A DNA stretch of 64,000 bases, from NCBI GenBank assembly GCA_900660155.1, contig CABFPE010000003.1:3508325-3572324 (forward strand), given 5' to 3'. Shown piece by piece: positions 11,771-24,058 of the stretch. Numbering within the stretch: the stretch's first letter is position 1; the number at the start of each line of letters is the position of its first letter. Under the pieces are notes generated by a model that was given only the letters and a program-made list of their open reading frames with translations, was not told the DNA's origin and searched no databases. This stretch comes from Hofstenia miamia (Eukaryota; Xenacoelomorpha; Acoela; Hofsteniidae). A program made the translations under genes and the position numbers.

Positions 11771-12659
11771 TTTTTTAAGAAACATAAAAAATATAACAGT
11801 TTAAGGTTAGACTCTCTTATGAACACAGGTTTGGATATTATTTAAATCCAAAGTCGTAAATGCTCTTTCCTTCTTATACAGCGGATATCAATCAACGAAG
11901 TTTTAATTATTTGCAACGTGGATGAAAGCAGAGCGTAATTCACGTTTAAATTTTAATTAACACTTCAGTTGGTATGAGTGCTTTGTAAGTAAAGAATAAA
12001 CATTGTTGCCAACAATTTTCATTGAAGAGAGGTAGTCATTGCCTTTTACTTTACTGTGCTTTTGTAAACAGTGAGTAACTTTTATTACCACCTACGTTGT
12101 TTAAATTCAACTTTTTACAAATCACAACTTTATTTATTTAATGTGCCAATATGTTTGTATACATCAAATGATATAGCTATCGTAAGTAACAAACTCATTT
12201 TACTTATCAATCAAATTGAGTGAGAGAGTGCAACGAAGAAGTTAACGGTTTTGGAAGTGGGAACGTGTGGGTCAATTCGTTTATTATTATAAGAAATATA
12301 AATATGTATAGCTTGGATATCTATGCCAATTTATAATTAATAGATAATTTAATACATTGTTTCCTTTGTTAGTTAATGGAAAACTTGCGCCCTTGGGACA
12401 AGTAATGGGCATCGATTGAACTGTATGATACATGTATTGAGAAAAGAAGAAATAGCTAAAGAATGCTTTTCAATGCTTGATCTAACAGAAATTTCTTCCG
12501 CATTCAATGTTATTTATTGTGGGAAATTGTGTAAATTAATAAGACGAAAACGTTATAGATTTATAAATTCATCCATGATATACATTTTGTAAACAATTCT
12601 AGTTTTTGTATGCTATCCCTCCTCTTGGTTATATGATTTAAATGGACAGATTAACTACT

Positions 12660-13110
12660 CTTCTTTTGATGCCCGTTAAATAGTCGAAATTGAATTTTTA
12701 CTTGGATCCGCCTCTCGCTTGCAATGCCTAAATCGCCGTGTGTTGTTCAATTCGTAAGTTAATTTCGTGCCCATATATTTTATGTGGGCATAGCGCTTAT
12801 TGTAATTACGTGTAATCGCTGTTATCAGTGCAGAACGTGGACGTTGATTGATAGCGGTGGAGCACGAATTAATGGATTCCCCGCTAAGTGTCATTCATTA
12901 CCTGGCTAAGTGCGTGGAAAATTTCGTTACCCTCTCATTCGTTGAGTTTTTCGTGTTATTTCAATGCAAGTGCGGGAACATTTTCAATCTATCTCGCTGG
13001 GAATGTTATCCATTAGTCATGGAAAAATTCCACCAATCGTGGAAGAGAGGATTTCTACCCCATACAATGGATGAGTCACTGAGGGGAGTTGCTTTCCCGT
13101 TCGTATAAAA
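12660..13110 (+). other. GC-richer island with an unrecognised open frame
   Basis: Composition is noticeably less AT-rich than the flanks. An 86-codon plus-strand frame (12848-13108) and a 72-codon minus-strand frame (12676-12894) overlap here. Neither shows a known domain, and I see no clear splice sites. It could be an untranslated exon, a regulatory element or an old repeat. Confidence 0.3.
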
Positions 13111-16100
13111 TGTGCACCTTTAATTTAGCAATCGATTTATTCCATTCTAACGGTTTTCTTATACAGTTACCTTACCCAATATATGACATTTCCGCCGCTG
13201 TGCCACGAGCATTACCAAAAATATCAGTGAAACCAAACTTTTAAAGAACTTTGCAATCAATATTCCATACTTAGAGTTTTTTTTGTGTGTTTATAGTACG
13301 AGAATCTTCCTTACCCTCCAATACTGTAACCGTTATAATTTTTAAGTATTGTTTTAAAAATGTTACGAAAAGTTACTCTTATAAACGCTTATATACAAGA
13401 GTTTTATTCAAGAATTTTATTTAATAAATTTGAATTTTGTTGAAATTCTACATTAGTTAGTTAACTGACATGTTCTTGTTGAAGCAGACGATTTTAAAAA
13501 AAATATTTCAAATCCCAATATATGCTAAATTTTCAAGAATAGCCTTTACAACGAACAATCACTGTTACTTCATCTTATGTTATTGGTCCCATGTGGTTCT
13601 AGTGCATAATTTCTATCTTCCCCAAAATTCTGCAATCCGTGGTCCCAAATTCTTAATTTATGTTCACAGTCGCACTGAAATACCTAGTCCCCGGTTCCAG
13701 TCGAATTGGACTAAGACCAGTAAATCTATAATGCGCAACACTTATCTTTGCTTGTTTAAAATCTTTTCATAATTAATTAATTATAAGTTTGGGGTTGTTT
13801 GCACTATGCCCTATTGTTTTTAATACCATCATTACAAAAACATATTTTCATAGTTACATCTTGCTAAAGTAAATGGTACATAAATACGTTTATTTGTATT
13901 GATTTATAAATCGTAAGCATGATTTTCATAATTTAAGAGTATTTTCAATTTTAAAACATGGACTAACCAAACATTATATGGTAGGATTCGGATCTGATTT
14001 TTTTTATAATGGGATTTTCTATTTGGTTCAACTTCAGATACTAAGTTTCTCTAAACTATATTTTTATGCAAATATGTTTCAGAATTTCGCAATTTCCTCT
14101 TCGAATCAGATGGAATTTTATTTTTTCTTAAAAATCTAGTCAGATTCCAGTTGTAGCATTAACGCCTAACAATCTTTGAAATTGTGAAGAAAAGTCTAAA
14201 TTTTATAATTGTATTTTTATGGTGTATTTTTATTGGTCCCTTGAGAGTTTTGGATTGTTTGCATTTTAATTTTATTAACAGTTTTGCTAATGCATATTTA
14301 ATGAAAGCATCTCCTATGAAAATTGTATGCATTTAAAAAGTATAGTAGCAGTGCATCTAAAAATAAAAACAGTTAAATTGTTTACATAAGAAGTGTGGTT
14401 ACTTAGGCAATTACCGATTTTTGGATTAGATAAATTGTGTTAAATGTTACTCTTTAGAAATGCTTGTTGAGATTTCTCATGGCTAAATTTGTTTCAGCGA
14501 TGATATCGGGTTAGTTGGGTATATGTTTTAATTTGATCATTTATATATTAAATTCTTTACATAAGTGTTAGGGTTGAGCAAGGCCTTCTATTGAAGGTCT
14601 TGGGTTGAGTAATCCAGAATACCGAAATGATCAAAAATTATTCAGGATTATTCCCTGATATCTTTAAGTATTTAGTGTGTACAACTGATTAAACAAAACA
14701 ACTATATTTTTTACTGAGTTAAAGAAAGGCAAACTGAAAAAGGCAAGCATTCCCAGACAGAAAAAATAATTTCAGGAGTGAATCAACTAAATTACTTATT
14801 TCATGAATCTTATAAATATTAGAGTGCATGGTTCCACTAACAGGTCACTATAATGTCTAAAACTGTAAAGGTAATTTAATTCTTTAAATAGGTTTCTGAC
14901 AAGAATATATATATGGATGCAGCTTTAACTCAGCATGGACCTCCTACGTATACTTAAAATGCTGGAATAGTATTATGTGTAATCACGGCAGTGGAAAATT
15001 TCAGAATTGCAATAAATAGAGAAGTATTCAAGTCACAAGAATCCCATTAAGAGATATTGACGAAACCTGATCCAGCCCTAATACCAGAAAAAGACCTTGT
15101 TGTGTTGGGCAGGTGTTTTGGCTATTATATTATACATGTATTTGCTCTTATCTCTCCTGCTTAACCTGCATACAAATTTGGGGGAGAATCAGTCAATCTC
15201 GCTCTATGTGAACACATATTTCTATATGCAAAGCTATGTTTGTATATTCAATGGATTTCCTTTATATGTTTTTACAGCATCACGACTTTCTCGAATGCAC
15301 ATCTAGCATGCACTCTCTGCGTTTTAACGCGAAAGAAACTTGTAGCCGGTAGACTAATTCATTGTACTTTACCATGCATGTCGTTTGGCAAACAATATTC
15401 ACAGTTCAGCGAAATTACTTTGATCCTAAATCGAAGTTTATGTTGGAGAAATATGAATTTAACAACATGACTACCAAACACATCAATCTACTCAATTTTG
15501 TTTACTACTGTTTAAAATCTGCACGTAATGAAATTTTTTTTATCAAAGTGTTATTATTTTTCTATTGCCTTTTTCATTTAATGATTGTTTCTATCAGAAA
15601 CCACTAAGAACTTATATAACCTAACTCTTACTTTTCTCTTGGCAAAGAGTATATTAATTTGTATTGTAGCGTTCATTTCCTATTCGTTTATCATTTTACT
15701 TACATTTTGTAGGTGTTTGCTTTAGCATGAGGCTTTTACGAATCTCTAGGTAAAATTTCAGAATTTCACAGCGATGTTTTCATTAGTTGAAATGTTTACC
15801 AAACTTTACTATCAATAGGTTATGTAATCACTTTTTAATGATACCAATAGAAAAGTAATAGAAGACAAACAGATATTTGCCATATGGTTGGCTGTACATT
15901 AGTTTGTGCGCTAAACCCACTAGCACATCTGTTTACGCAGTACATTCGCGCGCGCGCGCGTGTGTGGTGCAAATAGTTTATTTGCTATTTGGGAAAATCT
16001 GTTTATTGAATTGGATGTGCGTGTGTGGAGGGCAGTTTGAAATTTAATAAAATTCGTTTTCATGCACGTCCACTTACTTTCCGACCCCAATTGCAATCCA

Positions 16101-16510
16101 TTGTATGTTTACTAGGCTTATGAAATCTTGCTAGATTATTACAATTAATCTTTGCATTGGTGAGTAATGTTTATAAAAGAACGTGTACTACCTGCTCCGC
16201 ACATGCTTTATTGAATTGCTTCTTTCTTAGAAGGACTCAAATTTTAAGATTTGCAATGGCAAAGGTGTGCATGTTTAAAACAATGCTAATAAAACGTGTT
16301 TAAATACTTGATCAGAAAGACCTCCCAACATTTTTTAATTTGAACAGTAAAAGTGCTATATTATTTAGTCAATGTGTAGCTTGCCCTCTCTAACCAAAAT
16401 TGGTTTCGCCTCCACTGCCTATGGACCTATATTTTTGTTGTTTGTTGTTTCAATTACTTATTTTAATTGTGCAGTTTATTCATATAGTTTCCTCTTTTTC
16501 TGATAGTATG
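13110..16510. other. No supported gene
   Basis: AT-rich, with short domain-free frames at 13470-13772 and 15097-15607 read as chance. A CG/TG tract lies at 15947. Confidence 0.6.
15947..15965. repeat. CG/TG alternating tract
   Basis: A short alternating purine-pyrimidine run (CGCGCG then TGTGTG) in otherwise AT-rich DNA; such tracts can adopt left-handed DNA. Confidence 0.8.
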
Positions 16511-16511
16511 C

Positions 16512-16974
16512 TTAGGCTATGGTTATACTATGTGATTCTCACGCGTGATCTGTCACATTTTCGTAGCGATATGACGTGATTTTGCAACTGCTCCTGCTAC
16601 TAAGCACATAGTCTAATCGTAGCCAGACTTGTCAACGAGCAGTAATTTCTAAGTTCGGCTCGTTTAATTTTGAGAAAGTTCGGCTCGTCTCGCCACTTAA
16701 AATGTTTCAATGAGGCTCGTTTCAGCTCGATATTTTTTTAAAAATTTGTGCTCTCAGAATTTTTTCCATTGCTTTTCCTATTATTTAATAAACATTTCTA
16801 AAATAAGATTAAAATATTGAATGAAAAAATAAGAAAAATCTGCATAATCAAATTAACAAGCATCACTATAAATTTGGTTCGCTTAAAAACGGCTCGTTGT
16901 ATATCCAATACTCTGCTCAAGCTCGACTCGGTTCGGTTCGGCTCGGCTCGTTGACAAGTCTGATCGTAGCCTTA
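16512..16974. mobile_element. Small inverted-repeat element split by hAT-like insertion
   Basis: The left end reads TTAGGCTATGGTTATACTAT. Across the inserted 16624-16962 element, the right end read in reverse complement is CTAAGGCTACGATTAGACTA. Removing the insertion and one ATCGTAGC copy leaves a palindromic miniature element of about 115 bp. The order of events is therefore clear: this element was resident first. Confidence 0.6.
16624..16962. mobile_element. CGAGC-rich hAT-like miniature element, copy 1
   Basis: The 339-bp copy begins CAGACTTGTCAACGAGC and ends GCTCGTTGACAAGTCTG, perfect 17-bp inverted repeats. Immediate flanks are perfect 8-bp direct repeats, ATCGTAGC at 16616-16623 and 16963-16970. 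Eight-base duplications with CAG...CTG ends are characteristic of hAT transposons. Subterminal regions are runs of GGCTCG/GTTCG; the interior is AT-rich and noncoding. It is inserted into another miniature element (16512-16974). Confidence 0.88.
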
Positions 16975-17744
16975 GAAACCAAAAAACCTATTTAGATTTT
17001 TGAATTTGGTCGTAGATGGTTCACATCGTACACAATGCCACTGGGTGTGAAAGTTTTTCCCCCTTGTCTATATTTCAGCTTAATGAATCGAGAGTTCAAA
17101 TGAGGTTTTGAAACACAAGGTGTTTTCCTTTGCTGATTAAATCTAGAGCTCAATAAAAACCAATAACAAAGATTCCGGTTTTTTTCAGACTACGTTTAAA
17201 ACTTTTTTTCTTAACAAAAACCAAATTGTTCCCATCGCCACCATGAGGTATCATAAAAATGGATAGCTTCTGAAGAACAGGTAGGTTTTAATATTGTAAT
17301 GATGACAAAGTCGTCAAACAAGACCTTTCCTGATAAATCAAGTTTTTTAAAAATATTGTTGTTCAATTGCTTTATTAGGTCTATTTTGCATTACAATTGT
17401 TGTATAAATATAGAAATTTGCATTTTGAGCAAATATTAGTGTTTACAATGTACTAAATGCAACATAAAATGTACATATTTTATTTCTATTATAGTCATGA
17501 CTTCTGCAAATGAGGCTATAGTCCCATTGGAACTAATTTTTTTAGGATCGTTTAAATTTGTTTGTAAATCTGTTTGGTCTAAAGATTTTGGCGTTCTACA
17601 AGCTTATATGGATTAACACATGTTTTTAATAGACATGCTTATCCGCTGTTTCAATTGTTCTTCAAAATTTAGTAGCTGTTGTTTTTGTTCTCAATAAGTT
17701 GAATGGCTTTTTCGGTTATTTTAACACCTTCGGTTTGGATTGTT

Positions 17745-18027
17745 TTCTTATCGAATCTAACCAGCCTCTTTAAAACAGCGCAGTATTAATCTTAAAATTA
17801 AAACGCAGGCTGGCCCCTTTGTAAATCGAACTATCTTTTCATCGTTTTATCGTTCATTTTTAAATCAATTTCGAAGCGCATTCCTTTCATAACATTAGAA
17901 TTCGGAAAATATCCGCATTTTTAAGTTTTCTGATCAGCATTCGCACAATTTTTAAAGAATCAAATCGGCATTCGTGTGGATTGCGGATATCCGCGCAGAT
18001 TTCCGCCATCCGTGCACATCTTTGACT
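17745..18027. other. Possible hAT-like right end, otherwise no gene
   Basis: GGATATCCGCGCAG...CCATCCGTGCACATCTTTGA resembles, in reverse complement, the AGATGTGC-type ends of the hAT element at 27510. A left end was not found. Confidence 0.3.
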
Positions 18028-18734
18028 ATAAATACTCTAATTTTAACGTTGTTTCATACCGTTCTTTGTAACACTACACTCTAAAAATGAATTTTGTAAG
18101 AATACAAAGTGGCCGTAGGGAACTGAAAAGACCCGCCTTCTGTAAAACATGTCATTACATTAACGTTTAAAGTTTGTATGTGACACAGATTCTAGGTGAT
18201 TAGATGTTCAAGGATCCCAACATATAAAAACGCTTTATTAGTTGACGATTGTTTCGGTTTTTGTTTTAGTTTGCAGCCTAAACTGCATCAGTGATTAACT
18301 GAAGTTGTGACATAGAGTTTACATATTTGTGAGGCATTCGGTTAATGATTCGTTTCAAATGAGAGTAACTTTGTTAGGGTAATGAATCATCTGTCTCATG
18401 AACACATTTTGCTTTCATTCGGTAAACTGTCTCATTTCAGCATCTTTTGTTTGCTCTGAATTACAGACGCTGTCCTAATTTAAACCATTTGATTGAGTTT
18501 AGTCAGATGTCCTTGCCCAAAGACGCGATTTCTTTTAAATGACTATTCATTCTTGCTTCTATTTTAAATAGACTGTATTTGAAGTAATTTTCTGGGCATA
18601 ATTGCCAATTAATGTTTTTAACCATAATTGAGTTTTATTTCCTTAGGAATGTCTAACGAAGAGTTTGGTATGCAGCTTGAAATTTCCTCTTAATATTTTT
18701 ATTATTTTTTTATTATATGCCCTGGTAGTTTTAA

Positions 18735-20021
18735 CCTTCTTACTACTATTCAAAAATATAACACTAATGGCCTTGGGGTTACCAGCGACCCCATCACTAA
18801 ATATGTTTGTAGGGCTATAAAACTGATAGTATAATGCCGAATCACATCTAATTTTGTAAACAAACAATTAGGTGAGAAACATTCAAGGTACTCACAAAGA
18901 TCATTTACATTGCGAATGACAAAGAAATTCATTGATATTTTTTGCATATTAGAGTGTTCCATGTACTAATTTGTTCAACAGTTTTGGTGTCTTTTGGACC
19001 TGAAGAGTGCCCGCAGTGAACTCCAGCAGAAGAAGTCCAAGGTATGTGTTATTTTTGTTAGTTTGTGTCCCAAAATAGATATATCAGGATTACATATTGA
19101 ATGGCCTTTTTTGGTGTAGTTTACAATTTCAGCACCAATTTTATGAGTTGCAAACAATGTCTGACCATATAGTGACTTGGTTATTGACCTATTGTGTTGT
19201 TGACTGGTAGATCTATCGCCGGCAGTGCATAAATTAATGTTTTTGGACCTGTAATGGCTTTACGATCTTTATCATTATTTGGAACACACTTTCTACCTTA
19301 TGCGTATAAATGACTGTATCCAGGACTTCATTGTCAAAGCTATAGCCTTTTGGAATGTCTTCGTTTTCAACAATTGATACTTCTTCACTCTTTCTGCACA
19401 AAGCAGTAAATAGGTAAGTTTCTGTGTGACTACTAGACACAATCTCGAAATAAGTGACAGTAGTGAGTACCCAATAATAAACAAAACTCATGACAACGCA
19501 AACAAAAATACATTGTTGAAAATGGTTAAAAAATGTTGTATATAATAACAATAACAACAGCTACAGAATGTTCATGTTCCAAAAGTTTAGTTATTTACAA
19601 CAATGTTTTTGCCACTATGAGGGGATTCTTTTATGACTTTGAGCACAGTTCTCACAAAAGCCGGTTTTTGCCAGGAAATGATGCATAATATTTGATTCAA
19701 ATGTTTTTTAACTACTCTTTGATTCAACAAAATACCACAATATCTCGAACTTTACATTACGTGATGAATTTCGCTAGCGACCCCATGGTAATTACCAAGG
19801 CGATCTATAGTACTGTACTATCTATAATATTATAGATTACTGATGCATTTTTTGTTATAAAATTGCCTGTAGCTTCATATTTCTAGAATATATTCAAAAT
19901 ATATAAAATAGTTTTTAAGAAAAAACAATTAGCGTCAAATTTTAAATTATTCAAAAATTAGCGCGTTACCTAACTTTAAAATGTTGATTGTGGTCGCTTG
20001 TAACCCCATGGGATTAGAAGG
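18735..20021 (-). mobile_element. Possible decayed piggyBac-type element
   Basis: TTAA flanks both sides (18731-18734, 20022-20025). The left end CCTTCTTACTA and the right end in reverse complement (CCTTCTAATCCCATGG) share CCTTCT. Further in, GGGGTTACCAGCGACC on the left is mirrored by GGGGTTACAAGCGACC on the right. At 1287 bp it is intermediate between miniature and autonomous size. Minus-strand frames at 19557-19234, 19157-18975 and 18962-18750 might be transposase debris. A few weakly similar strings (for example NYTKKGHSI, THTLDFFCWSSL) are not enough to prove it. The termini are good evidence; the protein is not. Confidence 0.5.
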
Positions 20022-20348
20022 TTAATCTAAAGGGAGTGACATACAGTCCAACTTGTGTGTCAAACTTGCAGATATAACCCGATTTAAACTAAAATCTAGT
20101 TAATATTTTCGGAAAAAATTTTATTGTTTACACTGATATTGTATTCTACTGTGTACAACAAACGGAGAAAGCTTGCGAAGTTAAAAAACGGTTTTGAACA
20201 TTTCTTCAACAGCCTATGGAAATCAACCTAGATTTATAAACAATATGTTGAAAAATAAAGCTGAAATTTTACATTAGTATCTTGTACTCGTCTAAAATTC
20301 AATTATTTTTCTGCAATTTCAGAGAACGGATTTTATTAAAAATTTTAA

Positions 20349-20570
20349 CCTCTTAACGGGCCTTGTTGTTTTCAGGTAACAAACTAAGAAGATCAATTAA
20401 AGGCCAACGTTACTTTAAGTAACTGCGCATTGTTGCTTTAAAACAACAAACCCTAAATTTGCCCAAAATTTGAATTTTTTTGAAAAAAATCATTTGATTG
20501 CCATCAGAATCATAAAGTAAACATACACTTTAACAAAAAAAAATCTCCTCATATTTTGCCCGTTAAGAGG
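20349..20570. mobile_element. TTAA-flanked piggyBac-type miniature element
   Basis: A 222-bp element has perfect 13-bp inverted ends (CCTCTTAACGGGC left; GCCCGTTAAGAGG right) and TTAA immediately outside both (20345-20348, 20571-20574). No coding capacity. Confidence 0.8.
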
Positions 20571-21422
20571 TTAATAGAACGTTAGGCTAGCAAACCGAAA
20601 ATAGAAAAACAAATTTTAAGCAATAATAAAAAAATAGGCCGAATTAGCATTAATGTAAGTGAGACGGGCTTAGGCCTAAGTTTTCCGCCAATTTCCATGT
20701 CTGTGTCACAAACTAGGAATAAATACACATATCCCTGTACTTACATTACTGCGAGAACTGTATACATAGCTATTTCAGAATGAATATTCATTTGCTTAAT
20801 TCTTTTATAGAATTAATCTCCTTAATTAAAAACCAAGATAGGGGATACGTAATTTTACAGTCATGATAAAAAGATATTTGGTCACTTACAAAAAAGTTGA
20901 TTGCAATTACTAGTGAATAATATTTGATACTGCTGTTTTACTAATTTTTGACGTTAATACTCAACAAATAGAATTCATTTTGTTTGTTAGCAATCTGCAA
21001 AAAAATTGAAATATTTCATCTTTAACGTTAATCCCATTATTTATAACGTTTGCATATTTGTGCTAGTTGAAACATTTACAAATGTATTATAAGAATGGAC
21101 CAAAAAAACCAAGTGAAATAAATTATAGAAGTAAACAAAACAATAAATTGATTCAATTTTATATATATATATATTAAATCTGCAAATAGAACTTTTTGAT
21201 GCCTCTATGCAAACGCATATCCCTGTTTTTCAAAGAGAAACTGTTCGCAAACAAGCGAACTATCTATAAAGGTCTAAAAATGCAACCATGTTCTCTTTTA
21301 ACATTTTTGTAATGCATGCAACAGCGACATCGTGAGTTTTATCCATTGCTTAACTTAAACAACTGGTTAATTCATTTTATTAAACACGTGATAGAAAGGG
21401 AAAGTGTGGCACACTTGTTTGA

Positions 21423-21613
21423 AAGGGTGATACACTGTCAAACTTAATTACCCGACACACAAGTTTGACGAGAAAAATCAAAACTGATTAGATGCTGAAA
21501 TCAGGTTGTACGACAAGTTTGAAGGGGTGATACACGTTCAAACTTATCGTGGATTTGTGTGCCGATCAATTATGTAATTAAGTTTGAGACAAGTTTGACC
21601 TTGTATCACCCCT
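21423..21613. mobile_element. Inverted-repeat element with GGGTGATACA motifs
   Basis: AGGGTGATACA...TCAAACTT occurs near 21424, again at 21524 in the same direction, and inverted at 21602-21613 (TGTATCACCCCT). CAAGTTTGA strings recur between them. The structure is a palindromic miniature element of about 190 bp, possibly two nested copies. The superfamily is unknown; no target duplication was recognised. Confidence 0.55.
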
Positions 21614-22717
21614 CAATTATGATAAAATAATTATCCAATTTACATTTGCTTATTCGTTTATTACAGGTATGTATTTGAATCGAATTATACGTATTTTCAG
21701 TCCATTTACGTTTCTGATGCTGGTAGAATTTTAACAGTTCAAGTTTGAAATTATATTATAGACACCGACATTGCAAGTATGTATGTGCTGGTCTTAGCTC
21801 ATTTTATATTTTTCCACTGTTGGTCAGCATTTTACATTGATTAGTCGGTATTTAATTTTTTTTGGCCTTAGAACAGTGTTTCTTATGAATATTGAGGTAA
21901 GCCTTCGCTGGCCTTAAGGCTAAAATCTCTCTCAATTTCCACCCATGCACTATAAAAATGATGGAATCGTGTTTAGTCGGGCGAATTGGGACGCAATTGG
22001 TCGATATTATAACTTGGCATCAGCAAAAATTTGTAAACAAAAATTTTATCTTTGGAATTAGAATTAGACCTAGGAGCAATTAAGATTCTTACATAAACTA
22101 AGAATTCTCTGTTTCTGTACATAAATTACAACAACGCTGCTTTGTTTTATATTTTACAAGATTTTTACATACAATAAGAAAAATAAGATTACAATAAACT
22201 GCTGGTATGTTTACGCAAATATCGGGTCGGACTAAAACGTATCGTTTTTGTTTCGAATGGGTTTAAAAAATCACCTATTAACATTTTTGCTCTATACTTG
22301 TCAAAATAGAGACTAGCCTGTAATTTTGTAATGATTTCTACAAAGTTATAATTACCATTATTTTTGTAATTTTTCTCTTATTGCTTTACACGAATTTCAA
22401 GAATAACCTTAGTTATGTCAAAACATCATCCAAATTCCTTCATCTAATTCTCTTCAATTGAAAATGATTTTTATACTCTCAGATCAGAACGGTATGTTTC
22501 GTTTTCAACCTGATCATTTTTTTCTCTTGTAAACATTATAGAATCTTTGACTTTTTTAAAATTCCAAATGCAGACGATACAGACATTCAATGTTTTTATT
22601 TCAGTGTCCCATCGCGATTTGCTGAATATTTTCAAAAAATATATTATTTCTAAAAAATTCATAATCTTACTTGTACCGGAATTTTACAAAAAAATCAATT
22701 ATATCCATTTATTGTTA

Positions 22718-22924
22718 AACGGATGTTACACGATGGGCTTTTGCGCTAGAGCAAAAAACACTTAAGTTAAATGCACTCTGCGTATCATCTGTTCCCGCGC
22801 GAGACAATTGCAAGATAATTACTCTCGGAGCATGTTCTGGGGCATGAGTTCATGGTGTACCATGCCAAAGCCACTTAACATAGTTCATTTGCCCCGGTAC
22901 AAAGCCCATCATGTAACATCCGTT
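22718..22924. mobile_element. Inverted-repeat miniature element
   Basis: The left end AACGGATGTTACACGATGGG is matched by the reverse complement of the right end, AACGGATGTTACATGATGGG, with one mismatch. The element is 207 bp and noncoding. Target duplication is not clear, so the superfamily is undetermined. Confidence 0.7.
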
Positions 22925-23153
22925 CTGATTATCTCACGCATAGAGAGTTTTGCGCCCTGGCTTTAATTCAATATTTACACTGATCAGAACTAAAGACTAG
23001 TGAGAAAAGATTGAACGTTTGCAAAAGTAATATTGAGAATTCCGAGATTCGCAGTGTAAGTATGTATCTTTTTGTAACATTGTTTCACTTATTTGCCTAA
23101 CTAGTGCATTCTTGAACATGCTTCTAAAATGTTTTAGCAAAGATAAAGGTAGA

Positions 23154-23555
23154 TTTTTGTAAGAGCTGGTATCTGTTTGCTTATTTTTACAAAATTGTTT
23201 TTCATAAATGTTTAGATATTTAATACCATGTAATGTGTTAATTTTGGATACCATATGCAAGTGCATTTATTATTTAACAGTCTTTAATTATAAAGGTTAA
23301 TAATTTAGCCGGTTATTAATTTTTTTTGCATTAGTGATCATTTGTTTTCGTTCTACGCCTCTGTATAGTATCGCATCTGTAATGTAAAATTACTGTTTCG
23401 TATTCCTTTAAATCGTCAAATGTAATTTACATAATTTCCTATTTGTATTTTTTTTTGGCGCGTAAATTTTTTGAATTTCAAATATACAGATTGTCACAAG
23501 TATAGCATCGGAATTTAGCTAATCTGAAATCTATAATTTTCAAACAATTTTGGAG
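23154..23555. repeat. 402-bp exact direct repeat, copy 1
   Basis: This block matches 23657-24058 base for base as far as I can compare. It is followed at 23556 by a single N. See the copy and the partial third copy between them. Confidence 0.9.
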
Positions 23556-23556
23556 N

Positions 23557-23655
23557 GTGGTTTTCATAAATGTTTAGATATTTAATACCATGTAATGTGT
23601 TAATTTTGGATACCATATGCAAGTGCATTTATTATTTAACAGTCTTTAATTATAA
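23557..23655. repeat. Partial third copy between two single Ns
   Basis: About 95 of these 99 bases (from TTTTCATAAATG to TTAATTATAA) repeat an internal part of the flanking 402-bp units. Single Ns at 23556 and 23656 mark both junctions, indicating scaffold joins. Confidence 0.9.
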
Positions 23656-23656
23656 N

Positions 23657-24058
23657 TTTTTGTAAGAGCTGGTATCTGTTTGCTTATTTTTACAAAATTG
23701 TTTTTCATAAATGTTTAGATATTTAATACCATGTAATGTGTTAATTTTGGATACCATATGCAAGTGCATTTATTATTTAACAGTCTTTAATTATAAAGGT
23801 TAATAATTTAGCCGGTTATTAATTTTTTTTGCATTAGTGATCATTTGTTTTCGTTCTACGCCTCTGTATAGTATCGCATCTGTAATGTAAAATTACTGTT
23901 TCGTATTCCTTTAAATCGTCAAATGTAATTTACATAATTTCCTATTTGTATTTTTTTTTGGCGCGTAAATTTTTTGAATTTCAAATATACAGATTGTCAC
24001 AAGTATAGCATCGGAATTTAGCTAATCTGAAATCTATAATTTTCAAACAATTTTGGAG
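23657..24058. repeat. 402-bp exact direct repeat, copy 2
   Basis: Identical to 23154-23555, beginning TTTTTGTAAGAGCTGG and ending TTTTGGAG. The surrounding unique sequence resumes at 24059. The lack of any difference in noncoding AT-rich DNA argues for duplicated contig ends rather than an old duplication. Confidence 0.9.

Noticed and set aside
15097-15607. Three overlapping plus-strand frames
   Set aside because: No frame shows a domain, codon bias or splice context. Hydrophobic Leu/Ile/Tyr/Phe content reflects AT richness.
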